The position numbers and the translations under genes are program-made. A stretch of 64,000 bases of DNA. Origin: Winogradskyella vidalii (GTDB lineage Bacteria; Bacteroidota; Bacteroidia; Flavobacteriales; Flavobacteriaceae). The notes below the pieces were generated by a model. The model saw only the letters and a list, made by a program, of their open reading frames with translations. It searched no databases and was not told the origin of the DNA. Location: the NCBI RefSeq assembly GCF_013403955.1, contig NZ_JABFDG010000008.1:62001-126000 (forward strand), written 5' to 3'. Shown piece by piece: positions 55,001-64,000 of this stretch (position 1 is the first letter of the stretch; the number at the start of each line of letters is the position of its first letter).

Positions 55001-56414
55001 TTCTAAATACTTTTCTAAAGGAAGTTTAAATGGTTTTATAGCACACGATAATTTTTCGGATTGGAAATTAGGCCTAGAGCTAGATACCGATCGACTTTTA
55101 GTGCTTAATACCAAAGAGTCTGAAGACGAATTATACTACGGTACAGGGTTTATTTCAGGAAAAGCCGAAATTAAAGGACCAACAGATCAGCTCGTTATTA
55201 AAGTCATTAATGGAAGAACCGAAGCAGGAACCGAATTTTTTATACCTTTAAATGATTCCGAAAGTTTTGGAGATAACTCCTTTATTCATTTTTTAAGTCC
55301 AGATGAAAAAGCTGCCAGACTAAACGGAGAACTCACAGAGATTATTGAAGTTAAGGGCTTAGAATTAGATTTTGACCTTAATGTTAATGAAAACGCCGTA
55401 ATTGAAATTGTAATAGACAAGGAAGCAGGAAGCACTATAAAAGGTAGAGGTGTAGGTGGTTTAAACTTTTTAATCAACACCAACGGTACATTTAATATGT
55501 GGGGAGATTTTGTGGTCTATGATGGTTTTTATAACTTTAAATACGGCGGCTTTGTAGAAAAGCGTTTTAAAGTTGAGCAGGGGGGAAGTATTGTTTGGGA
55601 AGGGGATCCAATGGATGCCGAATTAAATTTGAAAGCTTTGTATGAAGCTAGTGCTAACCCTTCCGTTTTATTAGACAATCCCATCAGTCAAAGTATAGAT
55701 GTAGAAGTTGAAATTCATTTAACAGGTCGATTAGAACAACCCGATCCAGAATTTGCCTTTAGATTCCCTAATGTTAATTCTACAGTGAAATCTGAGTTAG
55801 AGTACCGCTTGTCTTCCAAAGAAGAACGCGATAATCAAGCTCTAATATTTTTAATGTCCGGCGGGTTTTCAAGTGGTGTAACAGGCGCTAATTTTACAGG
55901 GACTATTTCTGAACGACTTTCAGGGATTGTAAATAACCTTTTTGGTTCAGGTAATGATAACTTAGATGTTGGTTTCGATTTTGAAATTGGTCAAGACACC
56001 CCCGAACTACAAACCAATAATAAGGTAGGTTTTACACTTCAAACTAAAATAAGTGATAAGATATTAGTTAACGGAAAGGTTGGTGTACCGTTTGGTAGTG
56101 CAAGTCAAACCGTAATTAGTGGCGATGTTCAAATAGATTTATTGCTAAACGATGATGGAACACTTAGAGCAAAAGTGTTTAATAGAGAAAATAGTATTCG
56201 AAACTTTGGTGAAGAAATTGGTTTTACCCAAGGGGTTGGTTTATCATATAATGTAGAATTTGATTCTTTCAAAGAATTACTTCAGATTATCTTTTCGGGT
56301 AAAAACAGAAAAGATAAAAAAGAAAAAGAAGAAGAAAAAGAACAGCCAGATACCGATATTATGATGCCAGCTTATATGTCGATGAAAAAGAAAAAATCCA
56401 ACTCAAAGTCTTAA
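52005..56414 (+). CDS. tamB: Translocation and assembly module protein TamB
   Basis: The protein has about 1469 residues from the TTG at 52005, with an N-terminal membrane anchor (LFFILFLVLSIPAV), then a very long beta-helical region rich in repeated short strands, and the TamB/DUF490 domain at the C-terminus (about 1040-1440; LNGELTEIIEVKGLELDFDL, FVVYDGFYNFKYGGFVEKRF). TamB carries lipids or assists outer-membrane protein assembly across the periplasm. The true start is unclear: the frame is open back to a stop at 51942 without an ATG, and an upstream ATG at 51913 reads MGKGNKNSHIKN in another frame, consistent with a small frameshift. Confidence 0.88.
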   Translation: MLLFFILFLVLSIPAVQTKLGKYVTDRLNNDFKTDINVGRVGLQLNGDIELKEILIRDYKKDTLISVGVLNSSIISFSNLYNSKLNFGDIKLQNVLFNLKTYKGEAETNLDVFVAKFDNDNPRVGPSEFLFSSSDVSIDGGVFKLSDENLETPKVFEFTALNANTTNFLINGPEVSCRINKFSFRDSRGIAVKNLMANFEYTLDHMNFSDLNIKTELSDLKGDLRFDYKREDLKYFKDKVNVEASFRDSDISLTELNVFFDEFGIDQHANFNADLSGTLNNLNATNLNVSTSTNTRIIGDITFKNLFSNEEDSFALQGDFKNLASNYNDLTALLPSLLGNSIPSVISKVGNFQIKGTSYITAKQLGAKIDINTDLGFIKSDLQLTNINNIDNASYVGNVVLEEFDIGKLINDPLVKTTTLNLDVDGKGFTIDNLSTEVTGDIFVLDYNGYTYRDISLAGDLGNKIFNGIVKAEDLNLQLDFNGLADFSEDIKTFDFKAQVGYANLNKLNFVTRDSISEFRGLVTMSAKGSTIDNAVGAINIKNTTYKNQDESYVFQDFDIVSSFEGNERTIDINSPDIIDGYIKGQFKTKDILGLVENSVGSIYTNYIANEVEEGQYIDFNFNIYSKIATVFFKDLILGKNTFIEGRIETDEKGFELTFNSPEIKFKDYFANSINVNINNSNPLYNTYVEIDSISAGVYNMSQFSLINVTKRDTLLIRSEFKGGTNNTDDFNLNLFYTIDESNQSVVGIRRSDVLFKGYEWFLNAENDSLNKARFDRKFETFDVLPIKITQGDEEILVSGKVVDSLNKDFKVDFKDVQLVKITPRIDSLALKGVVNGDLDIHQNNGVYLPKSNVEVSGLFVNDYDLGNLNAKIEGNNSITNYNVDVTLINDNLKSFDAKGTIDIAESNPRIDLDVNFEEFLLDPLNPLGEGVISNIRGLVSGDAKVTGSLNKPAIYGELLLDRAGLSIPYLNVDYGFDFDSKVSLRGQQFIFNDVAMTDSKYFSKGSLNGFIAHDNFSDWKLGLELDTDRLLVLNTKESEDELYYGTGFISGKAEIKGPTDQLVIKVINGRTEAGTEFFIPLNDSESFGDNSFIHFLSPDEKAARLNGELTEIIEVKGLELDFDLNVNENAVIEIVIDKEAGSTIKGRGVGGLNFLINTNGTFNMWGDFVVYDGFYNFKYGGFVEKRFKVEQGGSIVWEGDPMDAELNLKALYEASANPSVLLDNPISQSIDVEVEIHLTGRLEQPDPEFAFRFPNVNSTVKSELEYRLSSKEERDNQALIFLMSGGFSSGVTGANFTGTISERLSGIVNNLFGSGNDNLDVGFDFEIGQDTPELQTNNKVGFTLQTKISDKILVNGKVGVPFGSASQTVISGDVQIDLLLNDDGTLRAKVFNRENSIRNFGEEIGFTQGVGLSYNVEFDSFKELLQIIFSGKNRKDKKEKEEEKEQPDTDIMMPAYMSMKKKKSNSKS

Positions 56415-56548
56415 TTTTTTGTAAAATTTATGGATTATTAAATAATTTATCAACGAAAACGTTTGAATTGTTTCTTGTATATTATTTTTATGACAATAGT
56501 CACTTTTTTATATATTTTCTTTCTTAATTTTACTGTAAAATAAATAAA

Positions 56549-58572
<2,024 letters not shown>

Positions 58573-58613
58573 TCCGTATAGATTTATAGTTAATAAGTAT
58601 AGTATTAATTCTG

Positions 58614-58660
58614 AAATTCCGTAGGATTATGAAATATTCATTCCTACGGAATTTTTTAAT
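58614..58660 (+). terminator. Intrinsic terminator after gapA
   Basis: A 13-bp perfect stem, AAATTCCGTAGGA (58614-58626) with TCCTACGGAATTT (58642-58654), whose loop itself contains ATGAA-ATA-TTCAT, is followed by a T-run. It ends the pfkA-gapA transcript 42 bp after the stop. Confidence 0.9.
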
Positions 58661-58669
58661 TTTAATCAT

Positions 58670-59533
58670 ATGATTTTAATAACAGATGGAGGTTCTACAA
58701 AGTGCGATTGGATTGCAATTGATAAAAATGGTAATCAGGCCGTTGATAAAATAAGAACCAAAGGTTTAAATCCTGCAATTGTTGCAGAGAAAAAAATCAA
58801 AAAAATAATTCGTAAAAGTGATGAGTTAATGGCTATTGCCGATAAAATTACTCATGTTTATTTTTACGGTGCAGGTTGTGGTACAGAAAAGCCAAGACTT
58901 TTATTAAAGTATATACTAGAGACTAATTTTGTAAATGCTCAGATAGAAGTAAGAGAAGATACTTATGCTGCCGTAAGAGCTTGTATAAATACTAATGACG
59001 AGCCCGCTGTAGTTTGTATACTCGGAACGGGATCTAACTGTAGCTATTTTGATGGTAAAGATTTACATCAGCGTGTGGATAGTCTTGGATTTATTTTAAT
59101 GGATGATGCTAGTGGTAACTATTTTGGTAAGCAATTAATAAGAGATTTTTACTTTAATAAGATGCCAGATACCATAAGTGTTGCTTTTGCGCATAAGCAT
59201 AATCTAGATTCAGATTATATAAAGTATAACTTGTACAAACAAGCTAACCCAAGTGCTTATTTAGCCGATCATGCTGAATTTATGTTTATTAATAAAGATT
59301 CAGAATACATCAGTAATATCATTACAAAAGGTATTCGTTTATTTGCAGATAATATGATTCTTCAATACAAAGAAGAATTAGACGGTGGAATTCCAGTACA
59401 TTTTGCAGGTTCGATAGCTTATTTTGCACAAGAAGAAATTAAATTAGTCGCTAAAGACCTCGGGTTTAATGTTGGAAATTTTGTTAGACGTCCAATTGAA
59501 GGCTTGGTTAATTATCACATAAAAAATCTCTAA
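58670..59533 (+). CDS. BadF/BadG/BcrA/BcrD-type ATPase, N-acetylglucosamine kinase-like
   Basis: This is a 287-residue ASKHA-fold protein. It has the phosphate-1 motif DGGSTKCDWIAID at the N-terminus, the GTGSNCSYF loop (phosphate-2) at about 125, and HFAGSIAYFAQ near residue 245. The family includes N-acetylglucosamine kinases, and this Bacteroidota subgroup is usually annotated so. It probably phosphorylates an amino sugar recovered from the cell wall. Two base pairs separate it from mgsA, so they are co-transcribed. Confidence 0.85.
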   Translation: MILITDGGSTKCDWIAIDKNGNQAVDKIRTKGLNPAIVAEKKIKKIIRKSDELMAIADKITHVYFYGAGCGTEKPRLLLKYILETNFVNAQIEVREDTYAAVRACINTNDEPAVVCILGTGSNCSYFDGKDLHQRVDSLGFILMDDASGNYFGKQLIRDFYFNKMPDTISVAFAHKHNLDSDYIKYNLYKQANPSAYLADHAEFMFINKDSEYISNIITKGIRLFADNMILQYKEELDGGIPVHFAGSIAYFAQEEIKLVAKDLGFNVGNFVRRPIEGLVNYHIKNL

Positions 59534-59534
59534 T

Positions 59535-59897
59535 ATGGAAATTGCTATTATAGCACATGATGGTAAAAAAGCCGAAATGGTTCAGTTTTTAAACCAAAAT
59601 AATGACATTCTTCAAAAGAAGAATATTACCTTGGTTTCTACAGGTACTACAGGACTAAAAGTAAGTAAAGCAGGACTTAAAGTTGAAGCTTTACTATCTG
59701 GACCTTTAGGTGGAGATGCACAAATAGCAGCTAGAGTTGCAGAAGGCAAATGCCATATGGTATTGTTTTTTAGAGACCCTTTAGATCGTCATCCTCATGA
59801 GCCAGATATTTTAATGCTTATGCGACTTTGTGATGTACACAATGTGCCATTAGCAACGAATCCGGCAACTGCAGAATTACTAATTAAAGCGCTGTAA
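59535..59897 (+). CDS. mgsA: Methylglyoxal synthase
   Basis: This is a 120-residue protein starting 1 bp after the upstream stop. It has IAIIAHDGKKAEMVQF, STGTTGLKV, LSGPLGGDAQIAARV (catalytic Asp) and FFRDPLDRHPHEPDI, all diagnostic. It converts dihydroxyacetone phosphate to methylglyoxal, a bypass when phosphate is low. Its place beside pfkA and gapA fits this role. Confidence 0.95.
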   Translation: MEIAIIAHDGKKAEMVQFLNQNNDILQKKNITLVSTGTTGLKVSKAGLKVEALLSGPLGGDAQIAARVAEGKCHMVLFFRDPLDRHPHEPDILMLMRLCDVHNVPLATNPATAELLIKAL

Positions 59898-59933
59898 TTT
59901 TTAATAACCTGTTAATAAAACTAGGACAAGGTA

Positions 59934-59964
59934 TTGCGAAACTTAGATTTTGGTTATATCTTTG
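59934..59964 (+). promoter_or_regulatory. Bacteroidota-type promoter upstream of the small membrane protein
   Basis: TTG (59934-59936), 20 bp, then TATCTTTG (59957-59964), 30 bp before the start codon. It matches the -33/-7 consensus and shows that the 60-residue gene has its own promoter. Confidence 0.75.
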
Positions 59965-59994
59965 CACTAAACAAACGTAAACGAAATAATAACT

Positions 59995-60177
59995 ATGTTC
60001 GACTTTGATCAATATTTAGGATTTTTAGCATTTTTAACCATCTTAACGATAGGATTTTGGTTAATGATTTTCCTTTTAACCTTTGTGGTACCTTATTGGC
60101 TTTTTGGATCTATAATAGAACGTTTAAAAGAGATTAAAGAAGAAAAGAAAGCTAAGCGTGAAGGTTTAACGCTTTAG
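59995..60177 (+). CDS. Small membrane protein of unknown function
   Basis: This 60-residue protein has one long or two short membrane helices (FLAFLTILTIGFWLMIFLLT and onward to about residue 40), followed by a charged tail (ERLKEIKEEKKAKREGL). It has its own promoter and a strong terminator right after, so it is a real gene. It is not assigned to a family. Confidence 0.8.
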   Translation: MFDFDQYLGFLAFLTILTIGFWLMIFLLTFVVPYWLFGSIIERLKEIKEEKKAKREGLTL

Positions 60178-60200
60178 TTATAGTAAATAAATTTTAAAAG

Positions 60201-60230
60201 AAAAAGAGCGCAATTTGCGCTCTTTTTTTT
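60201..60230. terminator. Bidirectional terminator
   Basis: AAAAAGAGCGCA and TGCGCTCTTTTT pair around a short ATT loop, with a T-run on both strands. It ends the small membrane-protein gene (+) and lies just past the end of the MFS gene (-), whose stop is at 60229-60231. Confidence 0.9.
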
Positions 60231-61503
60231 ATGCTTTATTTTTTGAATGTTTATAAAGCAATAATGACGCAACCAATCCAACCAAAGTAAATAAACCCAT
60301 TACCCCAAAAGCATGTTGTAGACCAATAGCACCTTTATTGGCATCTAAAAAATAACCCATTACGAGTCCTGCAAAAATATCTGGAGTATAACCAACAACT
60401 GAAATAAAACCAACAGCAGTTCCTGTAACAGTCAATGGAATTTTGGCTTCTTCAAGTGTTGCGAAATATAAAACCCTTGCTGAATATACACCTAAAGCCA
60501 TGGTTCCAATGGATAGTACAAATAGAAGTGTTGTAGAGTTGTCAATAATTCCAAGGTAGAAAATGAGACTTGTTATCGTCATGAGAAAAAAACCAATAAC
60601 AATCCATAACGAAGCTTTAGTTCTATCTGCAAGCAAGCCAATAACAACGCCAACAATAGGTCGTATATACAAGAGGGTAGTTCCTACTTTGGCAGCTTCA
60701 ATTTTATTATAACCCATCACTTGTTCGGCATATTTACTAAAGAGGTCAGTCATTTTATAGCCGTAATAAGCACAAAGGATAATAATCATGAGCAGCCAAA
60801 CGGCTCTATATTTCATGACTATTTTAAAATTCTCTATGGTCAATAATTTAGAAGGTTTTTCAGTTTCTATGAGTGCTGTTTCTGAGAATTTTAAAAGGAA
60901 AAAGACCATAAAGCCAATGCACATTACGGCAATAGAGGTGTAGGTTATCACTTCTTTAAATGCTAAACGACGTTCTGCAATGGAGGTTAATTCAACCTCT
61001 TTGGTAATAAATAATGAGAATATAATGACACCAACAGATCCAAAAAGCGCAGCGACCAAACCACGACCACCATCTAAAAACCCAAAAGCGATGCCTTGTT
61101 TATTTGTTCCACCCCAAATTCTGGTAGCTTTTATCATTGCAGCCCAAAAAAGGAAAATAGTGGTAAAACCCCAAAATCCATAAAGTACATGTAGCATATA
61201 TAGATTTGGATATGTGGCTAAATAGAATCCGCCGAAAGCGGTTAAAACAAGCGCCGCTGACATTAAAATATGAGGTTTAAATTTGTCAGCCAATGGTCCG
61301 CCAAGAAGATAGGAAACTAATGCAACAGAACCGTAAGCCGCAAAACAACTTCCTAGTTCAGTATCGGTAATAGAAAAAGATTCTAGAAATGTGGTTCTAA
61401 AAATGCGCTGTAATACAAAAGGTAAAATGAAGACAGCCTCTGCTGCTAGTATCAATAATAGTATTACATACAAAGGCTGCCTTTTATTTTCTTGTTGAAG
61501 CAT
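60229..61503 (-). CDS. MFS transporter
   Basis: This is a 424-residue protein from the ATG at 61503 (MLQQENKRQPLYVI); a longer frame overlaps the carboxylase gene and is not credible. It has about 12 membrane helices and the MFS motif in LGGPLADKFKPHIL between helices 2 and 3, with ALFGSVGVIIFSLF in the middle. The substrate is not apparent. It begins 1 bp after the acyl-CoA carboxylase stop, so the two are co-transcribed and it may import a related acid or product. Confidence 0.88.
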   Translation of the reverse strand: MLQQENKRQPLYVILLLILAAEAVFILPFVLQRIFRTTFLESFSITDTELGSCFAAYGSVALVSYLLGGPLADKFKPHILMSAALVLTAFGGFYLATYPNLYMLHVLYGFWGFTTIFLFWAAMIKATRIWGGTNKQGIAFGFLDGGRGLVAALFGSVGVIIFSLFITKEVELTSIAERRLAFKEVITYTSIAVMCIGFMVFFLLKFSETALIETEKPSKLLTIENFKIVMKYRAVWLLMIIILCAYYGYKMTDLFSKYAEQVMGYNKIEAAKVGTTLLYIRPIVGVVIGLLADRTKASLWIVIGFFLMTITSLIFYLGIIDNSTTLLFVLSIGTMALGVYSARVLYFATLEEAKIPLTVTGTAVGFISVVGYTPDIFAGLVMGYFLDANKGAIGLQHAFGVMGLFTLVGLVASLLLYKHSKNKA

Positions 61504-61504
61504 A

Positions 61505-63133
61505 TTAAACTTGTAAAACCCCCATATTGAAAGACTTTTCAATTGGCGCATGGTTGGCCGCTTCAATTCCCATAGAAATCCACGTTCTAGTATCTAATGG
61601 GTCAATAACTGCATCTGTCCAAATTCTAGAAGCCGCGTAATAAGGAGATACTTGGTCATCATAGCGGTCCTTTATCTTATTAAATAATTCAGTTTCTTTT
61701 TCTTTAGTTATTTTTTCACCTTTCTTCTTAAGTGAAGCTGTTTCAATCTGTAGTAAAACCTTTGCAGCAGAATTTCCACTCATTACCGCTAATTCTGCAC
61801 TTGGCCAAGCCGCAATTAATCTAGGATCGTAGGCTTTGCCACACATGGCATAATTTCCGGCACCATAACTATTACCTAGTACAATCGTGAATTTTGGAAC
61901 AACAGAATTACTCACTGCATTTACCATTTTTGCACCATCTTTAATAATACCGCTGTGTTCAGATTTACTTCCTACCATAAAACCGGTAACGTCTTGTAAA
62001 AATACTAAGGGTATTTTTTTCTGATTACAGTTAGCAATAAAACGGGTGGCTTTATCTGCGGAGTCATTATAAATAACACCTCCAAATTGCATTTCGCCAT
62101 TGGCTGTTTTTACTAATTTCCGTTGATTAGCAACAATACCAACAGCCCAACCTTCAATTCTAGCATAAGCTGTGATTATGGTTTTTCCATAGTCTTCTTT
62201 ATATTCATCAAACTCAGAATCATCAACCAATCTTTTGATGATTTCTTTCATGTCATATTGATCAGCACGGCTTTTAGGTAAAATACCATAAATATCTTCA
62301 GGGGTCTCTTTCGGTTTTTTAGTCTCAACTCTGTTAAAACCTGCTTTGTCAAACTCACCGATTTTATCGACTAAAGATTTTATTTTATCTAAAGCGTCTT
62401 TATCATCCTTTGCTTTGTAATCTGTAACACCTGAAATTTCACAATGCGTTGTTGCGCCTCCTAAAGTTTCATTATCTATTGATTCTCCAATAGCAGCTTT
62501 TACTAGATAACTTCCTGCTAAGAAAATACTAGCTGTTTTGTCTACAATTATTGCTTCATCACTCATAATTGGTAAGTAAGCTCCACCAGCTACACAACTT
62601 CCCATCACAGCAGCTATCTGAGTAATCCCCATACTGCTCATCACGGCATTATTTCTAAAAATGCGCCCAAAATGTTCTTTGTCTGGGAATATTTCATCTT
62701 GCATAGGAAGAAAAACGCCTGCGCTATCAACCAAATAAATAATTGGTAAACGATTTTCAATCGCTAATTCTTGAGCTCGCAAATTCTTTTTTCCAGTAAT
62801 AGGAAACCAAGCACCAGCTTTTACGGTTGCATCATTAGCAACAACAATACACTGCTTTCCTTTAACATACCCCATTTTAACAACAACACCACCAGACGGA
62901 CAACCACCATATTGCTCATACATGCCTTCACCAGCAAAAGCACCAATCTCAATGGATTTGGCTTTAGGGTCTAAAAGGTAATTGATACGCTCTCGAGCGG
63001 TCAATTTGCCTTTACCATGATGCTTTTCTATACTTTTTTCTCCGCCACCTAATTTTACTTTAGTTAAGCGTTTTTTTAAGTCAGAAACTAAAAGCTTATT
63101 GTGATCTTCGTTTTGGTTGAATTTAATATCCAT
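61505..63133 (-). CDS. Acyl-CoA carboxylase carboxyltransferase (beta) subunit, methylcrotonoyl-CoA type
   Basis: This is a 542-residue carboxyltransferase with both crotonase-like halves. Visible are GKLTARERINYLLD, the N-half AVMGSCVAGGAYLPIMSDEA, and the C-half VLGNSYGAGNYAMCGKAYDP. The sequence VVANDATVKAGAWFPITGKK is typical of methylcrotonoyl-CoA carboxylase beta subunits in leucine breakdown, but propionyl-CoA carboxylase cannot be excluded. The biotin-carrying alpha subunit is not in this window. Confidence 0.9.
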   Translation of the reverse strand: MDIKFNQNEDHNKLLVSDLKKRLTKVKLGGGEKSIEKHHGKGKLTARERINYLLDPKAKSIEIGAFAGEGMYEQYGGCPSGGVVVKMGYVKGKQCIVVANDATVKAGAWFPITGKKNLRAQELAIENRLPIIYLVDSAGVFLPMQDEIFPDKEHFGRIFRNNAVMSSMGITQIAAVMGSCVAGGAYLPIMSDEAIIVDKTASIFLAGSYLVKAAIGESIDNETLGGATTHCEISGVTDYKAKDDKDALDKIKSLVDKIGEFDKAGFNRVETKKPKETPEDIYGILPKSRADQYDMKEIIKRLVDDSEFDEYKEDYGKTIITAYARIEGWAVGIVANQRKLVKTANGEMQFGGVIYNDSADKATRFIANCNQKKIPLVFLQDVTGFMVGSKSEHSGIIKDGAKMVNAVSNSVVPKFTIVLGNSYGAGNYAMCGKAYDPRLIAAWPSAELAVMSGNSAAKVLLQIETASLKKKGEKITKEKETELFNKIKDRYDDQVSPYYAASRIWTDAVIDPLDTRTWISMGIEAANHAPIEKSFNMGVLQV

Positions 63134-63278
63134 GTAATACAGATTTGTTTTGCACGAATTTACAAAATGAAACCATGTGGGGAAAGTGAATATTTTGTTA
63201 AAAAATAATACATGGAAATATATTCCTTGGAATACAAATAGCTTTATTGTACTTTTAATTCACAAAAAAATATTTAAA

Positions 63279-63809
63279 ATGAAACACATAATAGCCTTCG
63301 CAGGAAGTAACAGCTCTAATTCAATTAATAAACAATTGGCAACTTATACTGCTTCTTTACTCGAGAATACTAAAACTACAATTTTAGATCTTAATGATTT
63401 TGATTTACCGATTTATAGTTCCGATTTGGAAGCAAAAGAAGGTATTCCAGAAAATGCATTTCAATTTTTAAAAATTTTGAAAAAAGGCGATGGTTTTATT
63501 CTTTCTTTAGCAGAAAATAATGGCGCCTATTCTGCGGTATTTAAAAATTTATTCGATTGGCTTTCTAGAGCAGAACAGAAAAATTGGTTAGGTAAGCCAA
63601 TGTTATTAATGGCAACATCACCAGGAGCAAGAGGAGGGCAGTCTGTTTTACAAATGGCTGTAGATCGCTTTCCGCGTCATGATGCCAACATTGTAGGTAA
63701 GTTTTCTTTACCGTCGTTTGATGATAATTTTTCGGAAGGAAAGATTACAAATGAAGAACTTAATAAAGAATTATTAGTGCAAGTTAAAGCATTAGAAAAT
63801 AGTCTTTAA
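63279..63809 (+). CDS. NADPH-dependent FMN reductase family flavoprotein
   Basis: This is a 176-residue protein from the ATG at 63279 (MKHIIAFAGSNSSNSINK). The FMN phosphate-binding loop AGSNSSNSINKQL and GDGFILSLAENNGAYSAVFK (site for the isoalloxazine) match the NADPH-dependent FMN reductase or chromate reductase family. The upstream frame (34 residues) lacks protein character and is excluded. It probably reduces quinones or flavins. A MarR regulator starts 36 bp downstream in the same direction. Confidence 0.88.
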   Translation: MKHIIAFAGSNSSNSINKQLATYTASLLENTKTTILDLNDFDLPIYSSDLEAKEGIPENAFQFLKILKKGDGFILSLAENNGAYSAVFKNLFDWLSRAEQKNWLGKPMLLMATSPGARGGQSVLQMAVDRFPRHDANIVGKFSLPSFDDNFSEGKITNEELNKELLVQVKALENSL

Positions 63810-63845
63810 CATATAGCGTTTCAAAACACGAAGTATTCTTAAAAA

Positions 63846-64000
63846 ATGGGAAACATAGAAAAAGATATCAATTCAACTTTTGAAAATAACCGTGTCAAAG
63901 CAATGCTTAATATATTATATACGGCTAATTGGATAACGCGTACTCAAAACGAATTCTTTAAACCCTTCAATATTTCGCCACAACAATATAATATACTCAG
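63846..64000 (+). CDS. MarR family transcriptional regulator (5' part only)
   Basis: The frame from ATG 63846 reads MGNIEKDINSTFENNRVKAM and then NILYTANWITRTQNEFFKPF and ISPQQYNIL, the first helices of a MarR winged-helix domain. The gene runs off the window edge. It may control the FMN reductase upstream, a common pairing for MarR regulators of redox enzymes. Confidence 0.75.
   Translation, partial: MGNIEKDINSTFENNRVKAMLNILYTANWITRTQNEFFKPFNISPQQYNIL

Noticed and set aside
61504..61566. Longer N-terminus of the MFS frame
   Set aside because: It overlaps the 3' end of the carboxylase gene; the ATG at 61503 is 1 bp after that stop and fits an MFS N-terminus.

Overview
The window is AT-rich chromosomal DNA from a member of the Bacteroidota, most likely a marine Flavobacteriaceae. 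The evidence is a SusC/SusD pair driven by an ECF sigma/FecR module, a type IX secretion C-terminal domain on a giant exoenzyme, two promoters of the TTG-N20-TAnnTTTG type, an almost complete lack of Shine-Dalgarno sequences, and a housekeeping gene order typical of the family (tsaD divergent from tamB; pfkA-gapA).

Layout. 1-2.9 kb: a truncated alpha-oxoamine synthase (PLP enzyme) divergent from a DUF7793 protein and a HAMP-PAS-AraC regulator. 2.9-14 kb: a MauE/DoxX membrane protein and a small exported DUF6520 protein with four cysteines, convergent with an ECF sigma - FecR - SusC - SusD - S9 peptidase cluster. Together these look like a peptide or small-protein import and processing locus under cell-surface signalling control. 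14-23.9 kb: an accessory defence region holding an XRE regulator, a complete type I restriction-modification operon (hsdR-hsdM-hsdS) with a SIR2-domain protein as its fourth gene, a HEPN-like gene with an RX4H motif, several related palindromic boundary elements (consensus about GCMTASAAC) and nearly 0.9 kb of non-coding DNA. 23.9-28.1 kb: a translesion module (Y-family polymerase and DnaE2-like polymerase). 28.4-30.6 kb: small accessory genes, namely a lipoprotein, a GNAT gene ending in another palindromic element, a gene remnant and a DUF523 gene with an apparent nonsense codon.

31-44 kb: two tandem di-haem cytochrome c peroxidase-like proteins, then a 2635-residue secreted protein that joins a PhoD-like phosphatase, four LamG-like domains, two further beta-domains, a PhoX-like (DUF839) phosphatase and a T9SS C-terminal domain, followed by a secreted leucine-rich-repeat protein. 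44.8-45.2 kb: a three-gene tRNA operon (Ser-GCT, Pro-TGG, Arg-TCT on the minus strand). 45.6-64 kb: core genes for RNA modification (TrmH-type, RsmE, TsaD), an AI-2E family transporter, a PPIase, TamB, glycolysis (pfkA, gapA, mgsA), an N-acetylglucosamine-kinase-like protein, an MFS transporter, an acyl-CoA carboxylase beta subunit, an FMN reductase and the start of a MarR regulator.

Several start codons were revised from the longest open frame: FecR, PPIase, TsaD, MFS and FMN reductase start at internal ATGs. TrmH, the THUMP-like methyltransferase and GNAT appear to use TTG, the Y-family polymerase GTG, and the TamB start is unresolved. All functions are inferred by reading motifs; no database search was run.
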